This document shows, piece by piece, positions 32,199 to 42,563 of a stretch of 64,000 nucleotides of DNA. Where the stretch lies: contig NC_071332.1 in NCBI RefSeq assembly GCF_010183535.1, positions 18,104,001-18,168,000 on the forward strand, given 5' to 3'. A program made the translations under genes and the position numbers. The notes under the pieces were generated by a model, which saw nothing but the letters and a program-made list of their open reading frames with translations, was not told where the DNA came from and searched no databases. Positions within the stretch are counted from its first letter, which is position 1; every line of letters begins with the position of its first letter. The DNA is from Caenorhabditis remanei (taxonomy: Eukaryota; Nematoda; Chromadorea; Rhabditida; Rhabditidae).

Positions 32199-32863
32199 GT
32201 ATATAGAGACAAGGCGTGTTTTATGAGAAGATTTAATCCATATTTATCACCAAGGATCAGTTTATAAAATGCCGCCAGTTCTGTAGATATCAGGAACAAT
32301 TCCATGTAGTTTGTAGCCGCTGGGAGAAGGAATCGGTCGGCGAGTTCCAGAATTCTTTCGGCATTAATAGCTGAAATTTCATAAGTGAAATATATCAATA
32401 ATTAGCTTAATTACCTGTCGGCGTAATTGGTTTCGGGTGAATCAGACTCAAAAGAGTAGCAAAATCTTCGAAATCGACATCTTCAATTTCGATTTCTGAC
32501 ATCGATTTTTCTTTGAATTCTCCATTGAATAGAGTGTTGAAGTAGTCTGAGTGACAGGAGAGAAGCTGGAAAATTAAATTTATTTTTGGAAATTCAAATT
32601 TATTGGAGAATTCCCACGAACCGTTTTATTGACATGCAACTTTTTTCCCTGGACAACCAGAATCGCATCGGTTTTATCCGTTGGAGCGAATGATGACTCG
32701 TAGATACATGTTTCAGGAGGTTGAGACATTGCCAACTGTAATTTCAGCGAGAAAATTTGTAAAAATTCGGAAAATGAAGAATAAAAAAGATATGAGAAGA
32801 AATTCAAAGATTCAAAAATGTTTAACCAAAGAAACCAACAAATAAAAGAAGATTTATTATTAT

Positions 32864-33497
32864 TCAATATCCCATTATATCAAGCATGCGAACAAAAAGA
32901 ACAGATTTAGTATTATCCGATATTCTCTTGAAATCCAGCTTACTTCGAATTCCACAAATCTCATTCAACACCAACGAAGCCACAGCTTGATTCAGAAGAC
33001 TGTCCAATTTGTACTTGTCGGCGAGTTGAATTTTCTGCATCGTCGTCAAAGGCGTTGCGATCAGAAAAAGTTCTAAAGTGAATTTAGCTGCTGGAAGCAT
33101 GAAACGATCGGCGAGCTCCAGAAGCTTCTCCGCGTTTTCTTCTGAAAAAAACTCTTTTATTTGAATTTTCGAAAAATAAAAACTACCTTTCGGCTTGATT
33201 GGATTCGGATGGACAAGACTCAAAAGTGTGGCGAAATCCTCAAAATCGACATCTTCAATCGGTATTTCAGTCATCGATTTTTCCTTGAATTCTCCATTAA
33301 ATAGTGTGTTGAAGAACTCAGAGTGGCAGGAAAGAACCTGAAAACTATTATTGATTTAGCTTATTTTCTGAAAAAATTCAGTGTTTTACCGCTTTATTCA
33401 CATGTAATTTCTTTTCATCAACGACGAGAATTGCATCAGTTTTGTCAGATTGAGCGAATTTTGACTCGTAAATGCTGGTGGTTGTCTGTTGCGACAT
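32864..33497 (-). CDS. BTB locus 17
   Basis: Exons: 33497-33390 (MSQQTTTSIYESKFAQSDKT, KLHVNKA), 33337-33187 (VLSCHSEFFNTLF, MTEIPIEDV), 33141-32864 (AEKLLELADRFMLPAAKFTL...LADKYKLDSLL...VLFVRMLDIMGY). Intact. Type 2 upstream block at 33632. Its 3' neighbour locus 16 lies 134 bp away without a block of its own, so the two look like an operon. Confidence 0.9.
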
Positions 33498-33628
33498 TTT
33501 TACCTGGAAAAAGGAGTTTTAAACGGAAATTGAGCGAAAAGTCGTGGAAAATGCTGAAAATCGTGCAAAAACTTGTGTTTACAACGCGAAAATCGGAAAA
33601 AAACCGCTTTGAAAAATGCCTCGTGGCA

Positions 33629-33672
33629 CGTCGGTGTTTGCGGACTTCGGTATTGCTTACCGTACATCGGGT
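33629..33672 (-). promoter_or_regulatory. Shared upstream block, type 2, for BTB locus 17
   Basis: GTCGGTGTTTGCGGACTTCG then TTGCTTACCGTACATCGGG, about 135 bp upstream of the ATG at 33497. Confidence 0.65.
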
Positions 33673-33713
33673 TGAAAAATTATAAAATTTCCACCGATAT
33701 TTATTATCGAAAT

Positions 33714-33835
33714 AAAAAAGTTCCGACATTTTTTCCTCGTCGGTGTTTGCGGACTCAAGCCAAAATTATCAAATTTTGGCTTGAGTCCGCAAACACCGAA
33801 GGGGAAAAAATGTCGGAACTTTTTTGTTGCGACAA
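33714..33835. repeat. Palindrome carrying the CCGCAAACACCG core, second copy
   Basis: Same palindrome as 6609-6722 with a slightly different centre, directly upstream of the type 2 block of locus 17. Confidence 0.88.
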
Positions 33836-33959
33836 TAAGTTAACAAAAAAATAGTTGAAAACAAAGAAACGCCAAAAATAAGAATATTGTTTACAACGCT
33901 TTAAAATTGATAAAACAAAATTGAACCCAATAAGAAAAACATTTTATTCAATAATATAT

Positions 33960-34110
33960 TGATATATCACATAAGAGTTAACAGGCGACTGAAAAAAGTT
34001 TCTGTAGTGTTATCAGACAATGCTTCATAGACGGGGTTTTTCTTAATAATACATAACTACATGATTCAAAAGTTCGTTTAATTTGAATTTATCAGCGATA
34101 CAAAAAAGCG
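33960..34110 (-). pseudogene. BTB exon 3 fragment
   Basis: ADKFKLNELLNHVVMYY, then stops and frameshifts, then sequence matching ALSDN and FFSRLL. Closest to locus 18 exon 3. No other exons nearby. Confidence 0.75.
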
Positions 34111-34138
34111 ACGGGGGTCTGAAAACAACAAATCACAA

Positions 34139-35519
34139 TCAAATGTTAATATGGAACTTTTTGTAAACTTTGAATGATTTTTGGTTCAGTGAGAATTGAA
34201 TGAAAAAATCTGAATTTCGAATTGAATACTCCCGAGGAACAGAACTACTCTGAAGATTCAGTTCTTGCTTGATCTTTTTTGTATCCAGTGTTAATGTACA
34301 ATTAATTTTACAAGATTTGAAATTGGTCGATTGAAATTGGTCGAGTGTCTGAAAAAAAACTTTTTTCATTTACTAGAATAGAATTGTACACTTACATCTA
34401 TCAATTTGGCAACATCTTCAGTGAAAAACGGCGTCGAACTCACTTCGAAAGAAGCGAAATTTGAAAAAATCCTTATTGGAACCATAAAAATTGTTTCGAC
34501 TTTGACATGTTTCGCTTGTTTCCACTGTTCCAATGTGGAAATTTGACTGTTTTCATGAATTAGTCCTCCTGTCAGAGTCATCACTTCAAGTGTTCCAGGC
34601 TTCAAACACTGCAAAACGCTTATCATTCTTTCGTCTCGTTCAGCGTTAATCGAGCAGTGCTCCACGTGGATTTTGTGATTCAGAGAGTTGAGAAGATCAT
34701 CGAACATAGTTATATATTTTCCTACAACCTTATTACGTAATGGTGAGGAATACCATGCGACACGAAGAGTTTCCAGTTTAAGTTTCGGATTCATCAGTGC
34801 AAATTTCAATTCCTCGAATGCGACTTCAGATCCTTGTAGATGGGGATACTTTAGCAACACATCATTGAGACGTAGAGTTATCAGATACGGGTAGATACGA
34901 ATTTCGATATTTTTGTAGGGCGGTTTCAGCCGATCAACGATGTTTCGAAGGCCAGAAGACACTTTTCGAAGCTTCAGACTGTAAAAATTGAGTTAATTGG
35001 ATTCTAGCAACAAAAAAATCAATGCTTACTATGTCTTCAAATCACATCGCTCAGCAATTTCAAAAAGAACATCATTTGGGAACAATAGAACAGGACTGAA
35101 TAGGTGTCCATTTTCGAAGCGTTTGAACCAATAGAGATGATCTTCCTTATCGATTTTATGATCTTTGAATGCTTTACACAAATCATCGATTGATTTTTCA
35201 GCAAGTTTTCCATTGATGACATCAGATAGAATGCATACATAGATATCAGGAATCGTGAGATCTCTGAAATTTTAAAACTGAAATTATTTTGAACATAAAA
35301 ACTCAATAATCACCTTTTCGCTATAGTAGAATGATAGTTTTCATTGAGACATCGATTGAAACAAAGCTCATATTCATCATATGAAATCCCTTGTTTTCCC
35401 AAATGTTCACACAAAACTCGATGACTTTCTATTGATTCTTGCATTGTTTTCCGTTGAGAAATGTCATAGAGCATGAGTGCACGGAGGTTGGCGGGAGAAT
35501 TCGGATCGATATCGGTCAT
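34139..35519 (-). CDS. F-box protein of the nematode fbxa type (F-box plus FTH/DUF38-like region)
   Basis: Exons: 35519-35314, 35273-35030, 34978-34396, 34348-34139. The N terminus (NLRALMLYDISQRKTMQES) and the next exon (HLYWFKRFENGHLF) resemble the HTH-like repeats that begin many C. elegans fbxa proteins. An F-box follows (LFPNDVLFEIAERCDLKTYL, then KLRKVSSGLRNIVD), then a long C-terminal part (YKNIEIRIYPYLITLRLNDV...LEVMTLTGG) of FTH/DUF38 character. Phases are consistent. Known role of the class: substrate receptor of SCF (SKR/CUL1) ubiquitin ligases. It lies inside the BTB array in the same orientation. No upstream BTB-type block is seen. Individual gene identity cannot be given. Confidence 0.85.
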
Positions 35520-35585
35520 TTTCTGAAAAAAAATACTTTATCTCGTGTTTTTCACATTAGACGGATTAAAATTATATAGGAAAGC

Positions 35586-35773
35586 AGGGATGTGCCTATG
35601 GAGGCGCTTTGGGCGCTGAAAGATTTTAAAGTGGGCGAAAATGCGACGAGAGAGAGAGTGTAAAATCGAGAGAGTGTGTCTGCGTCTCTCCATTTCGCAC
35701 ACTCTTTCTCGTCGCATTTTCAAATTTCGGCTGAAAATGCGAGGCGCTCAACGCCACCCGGGCACATACCTGT
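35586..35773. mobile_element. Short inverted-repeat element (CAGGGATGTGCC...GGCACATACCTG)
   Basis: Imperfect terminal inverted repeats enclose inverted arms containing ATGCGACGAGAGAGAGAGTG and ACACTCTTTCTCGTCGCAT. Just upstream of the F-box gene. Confidence 0.72.
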
Positions 35774-35852
35774 AGTAAAGCAAATCGCACGCACAACAAT
35801 AATTAATAAAAAAACGGAAATTTTTCGAAGAATTGTATTAGCCGAGCAAATT

Positions 35853-36103
35853 CGTTACAACTGCGCCCCGCCGCAAACGAGAGAGTATCGGCGAGAGACG
35901 CAGATTTTTTTCTCGCGCCAACAATTATTTTCACTTTTTGACCTATTTTCACTATTTTTCGAAAGTTTTTATGTAATTTGTTTTTAAAAACAGCGAAAAT
36001 AGGTCAAAAATGGTAAAAATATTTATTCCCGCGCGAAAAAATTCTGCGTCTCTCACCGAAACTCTCTCGTTTGCGGTGGGGCGCAGTTGTTAGAAGGGGT
36101 GGG
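35853..36103. mobile_element. Foldback element related to the ACAACCGCGCTC family
   Basis: TTACAACTGCGCCCCGCCGC...AACGAGAGAGT...GAGAGACGCAG is mirrored by CTGCGTCTCTC...ACTCTCTCGTTTGCGGTGGG. Longer arms than its relatives. Confidence 0.8.
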
Positions 36104-36780
36104 CCGCTAATAGGAAGAAAAAGGAAAAATTGCCGAGTGAAGAAAAACTTATAACAGCCCGCGAAGCTTCCCGCTTCAATAATTATTGTGATCTCTGAAA
36201 ATTGTTGATCTAAAATTTTGGCGAAAAAGCTTTTATCAAAAATCCAAAACGAACATCTGCTCAAAAAGTGGTTTTCAGGAAAAATCAGAGTTTTCGGAGC
36301 AATTTCATAGAGGGGAACAATAAAAAACAGGTGTGAGTCTACAAATTTTCAATTAAAAAAAGAAAACAAGATTTTTGTAAAAATTATAAAAAGATCCCGA
36401 TAAAATCATAGAGACGACAGAAAATTTTCAACTTGTGCTCAAATGATATTCCGCCTCATGCGCTATAATGAAAAAATACTGAAAAATTCCATTTCGCTGT
36501 TAGGAACACCGTGAAGAGTGGAAGTTGTTTTAAAAAATTAGCGAAATCAATAAAATTCAGTGTTTCAATAACAAAAATTAATCGAAAACTTTCCGAAATA
36601 TCGAGAAACAAAACCGTGAGAAATGGCGGCGCTGCGATTTTCGACCCGAATTTCACCTTTTTTCCGGGATAATTTCACATATTTAAAGCAATAGAAAGCC
36701 AGGAAATAAGAATATTAGTGTTTCAGCAACGTTTTGAAATCGATAAAACACATTGAAACAATTAAAAATAAACATTTTAT

Positions 36781-37547
36781 TCAATCATATCCCAAAAGAT
36801 TTGACAGCCGACTGAAAAAACATGCTTTACAATTATCAGACAACGTTTTATAGACCGGCTCTCTCTTAATAATACATAAGTCATGAGTTTTTGTGTACAG
36901 CATAACTGTATGATTCAAAAGTTCTTTCAATTTGAATTTATCAGCGATTCGAATTTTTTCTAGTTTATCTTTGTAGCTCGTGATCAAAACGACTTCTACC
37001 GATGGTTTGGCGACGGGAAGAAGGAATCGATCGGCGATTTCCAGAAGTCGTTCGGCATTTTCAACTGAAAAGTATCGACTGAGCAATTTACCTAGCTCGG
37101 CACAGTTTTTACAACTGCGCTCCACCGAAATTATCTTGAAAAATGTCTCTTTTTCTCTGAGTCTCTCAATTTCGGACGCAATTTTCTTCTGTTCGGTAGA
37201 GCGCGGTTGTAAAAAGCTTCCTATGCTAATAGAAATATCTCACCTGTTGGCTTAATTGGATTCTTCTGAAGAAGGCTCAACGTGGCAGCGAAATCTTCGA
37301 AATTCACGTCATTAATCGGAATTTCTTGCATCGAATTTTTTTTGAAATCCGAATTGAAAAGAGCGTCGAAGTAGTCGGAGTGGTAGGAGAGAACCTGGAA
37401 AACGTTTTTTCAGAAACTGGCCGTTTTTACAGAACCCACCGCTTTATTCACATGCAACTTCTTTCCCTCGACAAACAGAATCGCATCAGTTTTGTCTGTT
37501 TTAGCAAATGTTGACTCGTAGATACCCAAGACAGGAGATTCCGACAT
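36781..37547 (-). CDS. BTB locus 18
   Basis: Exons: 37547-37440 (MSESPVLGIYESTFAKTDKT, KLHVNKA), 37394-37244 (VLSYHSDYFDALF, MQEIPINDV), 37064-36781 (AERLLEIADRFLLPVAKPSV...RIADKFKLKELLNHTVMLYT...FFSRLSNLLGYD). Intact; intron 2 holds a short TIR element. No upstream block; 184 bp from the stop of locus 19, suggesting operon position two. Confidence 0.88.
37106..37217. mobile_element. Short TIR element in intron 2 of BTB locus 18
   Basis: TTACAACTGCGCTCCACCGA and inverted TTCGGTAGAGCGCGGTTGTA, same family as 16083-16195. Confidence 0.82.
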
Positions 37548-37730
37548 TTCGCTGAATAATTGATTTTTCAGATTTTCAGTGAATCGCTTATGCACAATCC
37601 GTTCGTCACGTCACACATTATGTTGTAGAACAATTTCAAAATATAAAAAAGGAGATAATGTTTAGGAGTTAGGCAACTCACTTGAATTAAAGCAAAATTT
37701 ACAAGAGCAACAACATGATTAACATTTATT

Positions 37731-39068
37731 TCAACAATTGACTATATTAATAACTTTGCGTGTAATTTTCAACTGTGTCGCTTCTGGAAGTTCTTTAAAA
37801 CCGTCTCTAGAAATAATTTCTTTGAAACTCCAGTACACAGTCTCCCAAAGTCCGAGTAAGAACTGCAAGGAAATTTTTGATCTCCCCTCCCGAAACGAAA
37901 AATTTCAGAAATTTGCAGGTCTAAAAGTGCAATTTTTAATTTTTAGCGTAAAGCTAAATGTGGAAAAGTCACTTCAATAAAGGTTAATGTGATGAATACA
38001 TCAAGGAAAAACAATTATTCTTTCAAAAACCATGATATCATGTCTTTTTAGTGTTGCATTTGATAGTTTTTCTAAGAAAACATCATTTTCCACTGAAAAT
38101 TTTTTGCCGACTTCTCGACTTCAAACTGTATCCAGCTCTCTATTTCTAAAGGTTTCCATCTCAATTATAGCTCAAAAAATCTGCAATAAACAGGTCTTCA
38201 TTTCTGATGGATGGGTCAATTTTTTGCCAAATAAGTTTCGAGAAATAATGAAAAAACTGATTTCTCAGGCCAAAACTTCGATCTGTATCAGCGCCTTTAT
38301 TTTTGCTCCAAAAATAATTTTCTTTTTTCCGAAATGTTGCTTTTGCCTTTTTCGTTTTTTGTAATGGACAATTTTCATTTTTTATTTCCTTTAATGTTCG
38401 TAATTTAAACAAAATCAAAATTTTCAGTTGAAAAATTATTAAAAAATTATTTCTGACTACTGTAGCGCGCGGCCTTTGCGCTCCATTGAGAACTTTCGCT
38501 TGCAGTTGTTTTTCGTGGTTTGGGAGACTGTGCAGTATGAATCTTTTACTGAAGAAATGCCATTATCGAGAAGATCGTCTAGTCCATATTTACCGCCGAT
38601 CACAATTTTACTATAACAAGTAATGTCACTCGCAATCAAAACACATTCAATATATGGCTTGACACCTGGGAGCATGAATCGACCGGCGTATTCCAATAGT
38701 TTTTCGCAGTCGATAGCTGAAATGTTTCTTCTTTTTTAAGTTGAGCCGTTGAAAATTACCCTGTGGCTTGATTGGATTCGGATGGACGAGACTCAAGAGT
38801 GTTGCGAAATCGTCAAAATCGACGTCTTCAATTGGAATCTCTGTCATCGATTTTTTTTGAATTCACCATTAAATAGTGTGTTGAAGTAGTCGGAATGGAC
38901 GGAGAGATGCTGAAAATTATAATTTCAAATAGATTTTTGTTTGAAACATCTCGCACTCACCGCTTTGTTAACATGTAATTTCTTCTTGCCGACAACGAGA
39001 ACCGCATCAGTTTTGTCCGATGGAGCGAATGTTGACTCGTAGATACTGATTTCTGGAGTTTCTGACAT
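37731..39068 (-). pseudogene. BTB locus 19, frameshift in exon 2 and transposon in exon 3
   Basis: Exon 1 39068-38961 (MSETPEISIYESTFAPSDKT, KLHVNKA). Exon 2 38909-38760 is 150 bp where relatives have 151; the lost base is in GAATTCAAAAAAAATCG (relatives GAATTCAAGGAAAAATCG) and shifts the frame. Exon 3 38717-37731 (CEKLLEYAGRFMLPGVKPYI...IGGKYGLDDLL) is broken at 37836-38532 by a 697-bp TIR element with 5-bp duplication CAGTA; the rest (WSFKEIISRDGFKELPEATQ) ends at 37731. Two independent lesions. Type 1 upstream block at 39174. Confidence 0.88.
37836..38532. mobile_element. 697-bp TIR element, CACAGTCTCCC family, in exon 3 of BTB locus 19
   Basis: Ends CACAGTCTCCCAAA and TTTGGGAGACTGTG, flanked by CAGTA on both sides (37831-37835, 38533-38537). 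Sub-terminal AACTGCAAGGAAATTTTTGA is shared with the longer relative at 43475-45480. No transposase frame. Confidence 0.9.
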
Positions 39069-39169
39069 TTTTACCTGAAATAAAGGTAAAGAAATAGTTC
39101 AACCATGAAGAAATTAGTGAAACTTTCAGCAAAAGCCAGACGAAAGAATTAATTTTTCAAAGATGAGCA

Positions 39170-39222
39170 ATGACGGTGTTTGCGTACTTTAGGAACTACA
39201 GTACCCCGATATTATTCAGAAA
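39170..39222 (-). promoter_or_regulatory. Shared upstream block, type 1, for BTB locus 19
   Basis: GACGGTGTTTGCGTACTTTA, GGAACTACAGTACCCC and GATATTATTCAGAAAT, about 105-150 bp upstream of the ATG at 39068. A nested foldback starts just after it. Confidence 0.7.
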
Positions 39223-39228
39223 TATGGT

Positions 39229-40386
39229 GTTAAAGGCGCACGGAATTTGTTCGGATGGGTCTCATAGTTAGAGTGACGTGTCGAAAATAGTGTTGATCGA
39301 AATTTTCGATGAAAACCTAAATTTTTGATGCCGAAAATTTCGAACAAAAATCACGAAAACCGAAAAAGTTGCAAATTATTTCCGAAAAAACCGGCATGAC
39401 ATGACTTTCATTTCATTTCGAAAACCGAAAAAAAAAATTTTTCGGTTTTCGAAAAAAAAAATTTCCGAAAACCGAAAATTTTTCGGTTTTCGGTTTTTCG
39501 GAAATCGTGTCATTCCGACATTTCGGTTTCCGACACGTTTCGGAAAAAAGTCAACGGTTTTCCGAAACGAGATGGCCTAGAAAACTCCGCCCGTGTACTT
39601 CACGAGGACAATTCGTGTACTTCACGAGGACAATTTGTTTGTTGTGAATTTTTCATTATTTTTTTTTTCAATTTTGCGCTTTGTTTTCTAAATTTTTTTT
39701 ATTTTTCTGTACAATTATATGATTTTCAGAAAAAAAGAAGAAAATTTGCGAATAATTAATGTATTTTTACAAATAATTAATGTTTTTTTTGTATTTTTAC
39801 ATTATTTCTCCGATTATATGTTTTCCGAAAATCATATAATTCCACAGAAAAAAAATTTAGAAAACAAAGAGCAAAATTAGAGAAAAAATTAATGAAAAAT
39901 TCACAACAAACAAATTGTCCTCGTGAAGTACACGAATTGTCCTCGTGGAGTACACGGGCGGAGTTTTCTAGGCCATCCCGTTTCGGAAAACCGTTGACTT
40001 TTTTCCGAAACGTGTCGGAAACCGAAATGTCGGAATGACACGATTTCCGAAAAACCGAAAACCGAAAAATTTTCGGTTTTCGGAAATTTTTTTTTTCGAA
40101 AACCGAAAAATTTTTTTTTTCGGTTTTCGAAATGAAATGAAAGTCATGTCATGCCGGTTTTTTCGGAAATAATTTGCAACTTTTTCGGTTTTCGTGACAC
40201 GCATTGATATATATTTTTTCGATTTCCGGAACAAAAATTTCCGAAAACCGTGTCAACACGTCACTCTACTCATAGTTGAAATCATGAAAACCGCTGTAAA
40301 AATATTTAAAACCGCAGTAGAATACGGTTTTCACCTATTTCAACTACGAGACCCATCCGAACAAATTCCATGCGCCTTTAACACCC
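39229..40386. mobile_element. Nested foldback elements (about 1.16 kb)
   Basis: Outer arms: GGTGTTAAAGGCGCACGGAA...CGGATGGGTCTC and its inverse near 40341-40386. Inner arms from 39273 (AGAGTGACGTGTCGA) to about 40268 (CAACACGTCACTCT) enclose long palindromes of CCGAAAA/TTTTCGG and a GTGTACTTCACGAGGACAAT direct repeat. No coding content. Confidence 0.85.
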
Positions 40387-40537
40387 TACGGCGACAGACT
40401 GTGAATTTATAATAAGGACTATGCTGAGCTAACAGATCAATGACAAAATGAAAAAAAGGAGATAATGTCCAGGAGTTAGGCAACTCACTCGAATTAAAGC
40501 AAAATTTACAAGAACAACAACATGATTAACATTTATT

Positions 40538-41172
40538 TCAACAATTGACTATATTAATAACTTTGAGCGCAATTTTCAACTGTGTCGCTTCTGGAAGATT
40601 GTTAAAACTGTTCGTAGAAATCACGTATTTGAGAGCCCAGTTATTCTTTTTCGCTACGGACAAACCATCTTCGAGAAGGTCATCTAGTCCATATTTACCG
40701 CCGATCAGAATTTTATCAAAACAACGAATGTTACTCGGAATCAGAATAAGTTCAATATATGGCTTGACACCAGGGAGCATGAATCGATCGGCGTATTCCA
40801 ATAGTTTTCTGCAGGCGTTAGCTGAAAACTTTTTTTATTTTAAGTTGAACCGTCGAAAATTACCTTTTGGCTTGATTGGATTCGGTTGGACAAGACTCAA
40901 AAGTGTAGCGAATTCTTTATATTTGACGTCTTCAATCGGAATCTCTGTCATCGATTTTTCCTTGAATTCTCCATTGAAAAGGGTGTTGAAATAGTCGGAA
41001 TGGTAGGAGAGAAGCTGAAAATTTGACATCTTTGGAAGGGAAAATTGTATATTTTTGTATTTACCGCTTTGTTAACATGCAACTTTTTTCCCTCGACAAC
41101 CAGAATCGCATCAGTTTTGTCCGATGGAGCGAATGTTGACTCGTAGATACTTACAACTGGAGTTGCTGACAT
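40538..41172 (-). CDS. BTB locus 20
   Basis: Exons: 41172-41065 (MSATPVVSIYESTFAPSDKT, KLHVNKA), 41014-40864 (LLSYHSDYFNTLF, MTEIPIEDV), 40821-40538 (CRKLLEYADRFMLPGVKPYI...IGGKYGLDDLL...LPEATQLKIALKV). Subfamily GVKPYIE...GGKYGLDDLL with loci 19, 21 and 22. Type 1 upstream block interrupted by a 273-bp element. Splice-acceptor-like ATTTCAG eight bases before the ATG. Confidence 0.92.
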
Positions 41173-41275
41173 TTTTACCTGAAATAATCAATTAAGAAAA
41201 GAATAAAACATGTGAAAATCGGTTGAAATTCCAACAAAAACCAGACGAAAATATTTAATTTTTCAAAGATGAGCA

Positions 41276-41610
41276 ATGACGGTGTTTGCGTACTTTATGG
41301 GCCTATTCTTGACAAGCGAAAAACGTTTTTCGCTGCTTTTTTTTCGACTCACGGAACCAGAAAATCAGCGAAAAACTCTTAGTTTTTCGCTGATTTTTAA
41401 ACGTTTTTCGCTGGTGTTCTTACCGTTCGCTTCGAGACCTGCGGTGTCGAAAAAGGCATGTGCCAGCGAAAAATAGTTTTTCGCTGATTTCCTTTTCTCG
41501 TGAATTGGAAAGAAATCGAATCGAAAAAAAAGCAGCGAAAAACGTTTTTCGCTTGTCAAGAATAGGCCCATTAGGAACTACAGTACCTCCGATGTTATTC
41601 GGAAATGGAA
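41276..41610 (-). promoter_or_regulatory. Type 1 upstream block of BTB locus 20, split by a transposon
   Basis: GACGGTGTTTGCGTACTTTA at 41279 and its continuation TTAGGAACTACAGTACC at 41571 are separated by a 273-bp inverted-repeat element; in other loci these parts are contiguous. Confidence 0.85.
41298..41570. mobile_element. 273-bp TIR element with TTA target duplication inside the upstream block
   Basis: Ends TGGGCCTATTCTTGACAAGC and its reverse complement, flanked by TTA at 41295-41297 and 41571-41573. Arms contain GCGAAAAACGTTTTTCGC palindromes. Confidence 0.95.
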
Positions 41611-41699
41611 AAAGCTTTTTAAGTTCGAGCAGAACATGGTTCGGACAATAGAAAATGATTGGAAATTATCGAAAAACTGGAAGAATAAATAAGTATACA

Positions 41700-41775
41700 G
41701 ATATTTTGGAGTGGGTATTGCCTCGTAGATACTCAAGACAGGCGATTCCGCTGAAAAAACTGAAATTTTTCTCAA
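41700..41775 (-). pseudogene. BTB exon 1 fragment
   Basis: ESPVLSIYEAIPTPK on the minus strand, resembling the start of locus 18 (SESPVLGIYESTF), with no downstream exons attached. The following 3' flank also resembles that of locus 18, so it marks an old duplication end. Confidence 0.6.
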
Positions 41776-41936
41776 ACTGATTTTTCAGATTTTCAGCGAA
41801 TCGGTTATGCACAAGCCTTTCATCACGCATTATATTATAGAATAATGTTAAATAAGAGATAATGTGCAGTAGTTAGGCAACTCTCTTGAATTAAAGCAAA
41901 ATTTACAAGAGCAACAACATGGGTATATTTATTTCA

Positions 41937-42563
41937 TCAAAAATCAATCATCTTGACTGCAATATTCAACTGAATCGCTTCTGGAAGATTCTTAAAATCC
42001 CTAAAAGAAACAATTTCTTTGAAACTATAGCCTCCACTTTCCGTTGAGGACAAGCCATTGTCGAGTAGATCGTCTAGTCCATATTTACCGCCGATAAAAA
42101 TTTTACGATGACAATAAATGTCACTTGCAATCAAAACACATTCAATATATGGCTTGACACCCGGGAGCATGAATCGATCGGCAAGTTCCAATAGTTTTGC
42201 GCAGTCTTTTGCTGAAAGTTTTCTTTTTTTTAAAGTTGAACCGTCAAAAATTACCTTTTGGCTTAATTGGATTCGGACCGACAAGACTCAAAAGTGTTGC
42301 GAAATCCTCAAAATCGACATCTTCAATTGGAATCTCTGTCATCGATTTTTCCTTGAATTCTCCATTGAAAAGGGTGTTGAAATAGTCGGAATGGTAGGAG
42401 AGAAGCTGAAAATTTGACATCTTTGGAAGGGAAAATTGTATATTTTTGAAGTTACCGCTTTGTTAACATGCAATTTTTTTCCGTCGACGACCAGAATTGT
42501 ATCAGTTTTGTCCGATTGAGCGAACGTCGACTCGTAGATACTAACAACTGGAGTTGCTGACAT
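41937..42563 (-). CDS. BTB locus 21
   Basis: Exons: 42563-42456 (MSATPVVSIYESTFAQSDKT, KLHVNKA), 42405-42255 (LLSYHSDYFNTLF, MTEIPIEDV), 42211-41937 (CAKLLELADRFMLPGVKPYI...IGGKYGLDDLL...LPEAIQLNIAVKM). Near-identical to locus 20 across exons 1-2 and intron 1. The upstream block is lost: the flank matches up to GATGAGCA at about 42666 and then diverges. Confidence 0.92.

Larger units (their letters stand above)
26358..32203 (-). mobile_element. Young non-autonomous LTR retrotransposon (5836 bp plus target duplications)
   Basis: Two LTRs of 355 bp (26363-26717 and 31844-32198) are identical base for base. Target duplication GTATA flanks the element (26358-26362, 32199-32203). On the minus strand the 5' LTR is followed at once by TGGTAGCAGCGAG (candidate primer-binding site) and the 3' LTR is preceded by AAAAGATGGGAGG (polypurine tract). 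The LTRs run TGTAAAG...GGTAC rather than the usual TG...CA. The interior encodes one large gag-like frame; no protease, RT or integrase is seen, so mobilisation must use another element's enzymes. Confidence 0.95.
26258..32729 (-). pseudogene. BTB locus 16, split by an LTR retrotransposon in exon 3
   Basis: Exon 1 32729-32622 (MSQPPETCIYESSFAPTDKT, KLHVNKT), exon 2 32565-32415 (LLSCHSDYFNTLF, MSEIEIEDV), exon 3 32370 leftward (AERILELADRFLLPAATNYM...LGDKYGLNLLIKHALSLY). Exon 3 stops at the element end (32199-32203 is the target duplication) and resumes at 26357-26258 (NRAEIFSYSGAFTNFSDATK...LYEKLVDVKK, stop at 26258). The two parts read in frame apart from the element, so the gene was intact until the insertion. 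Nearest relatives are loci 12 and 13. No upstream block; 134 bp from the stop of locus 17. Confidence 0.9.
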
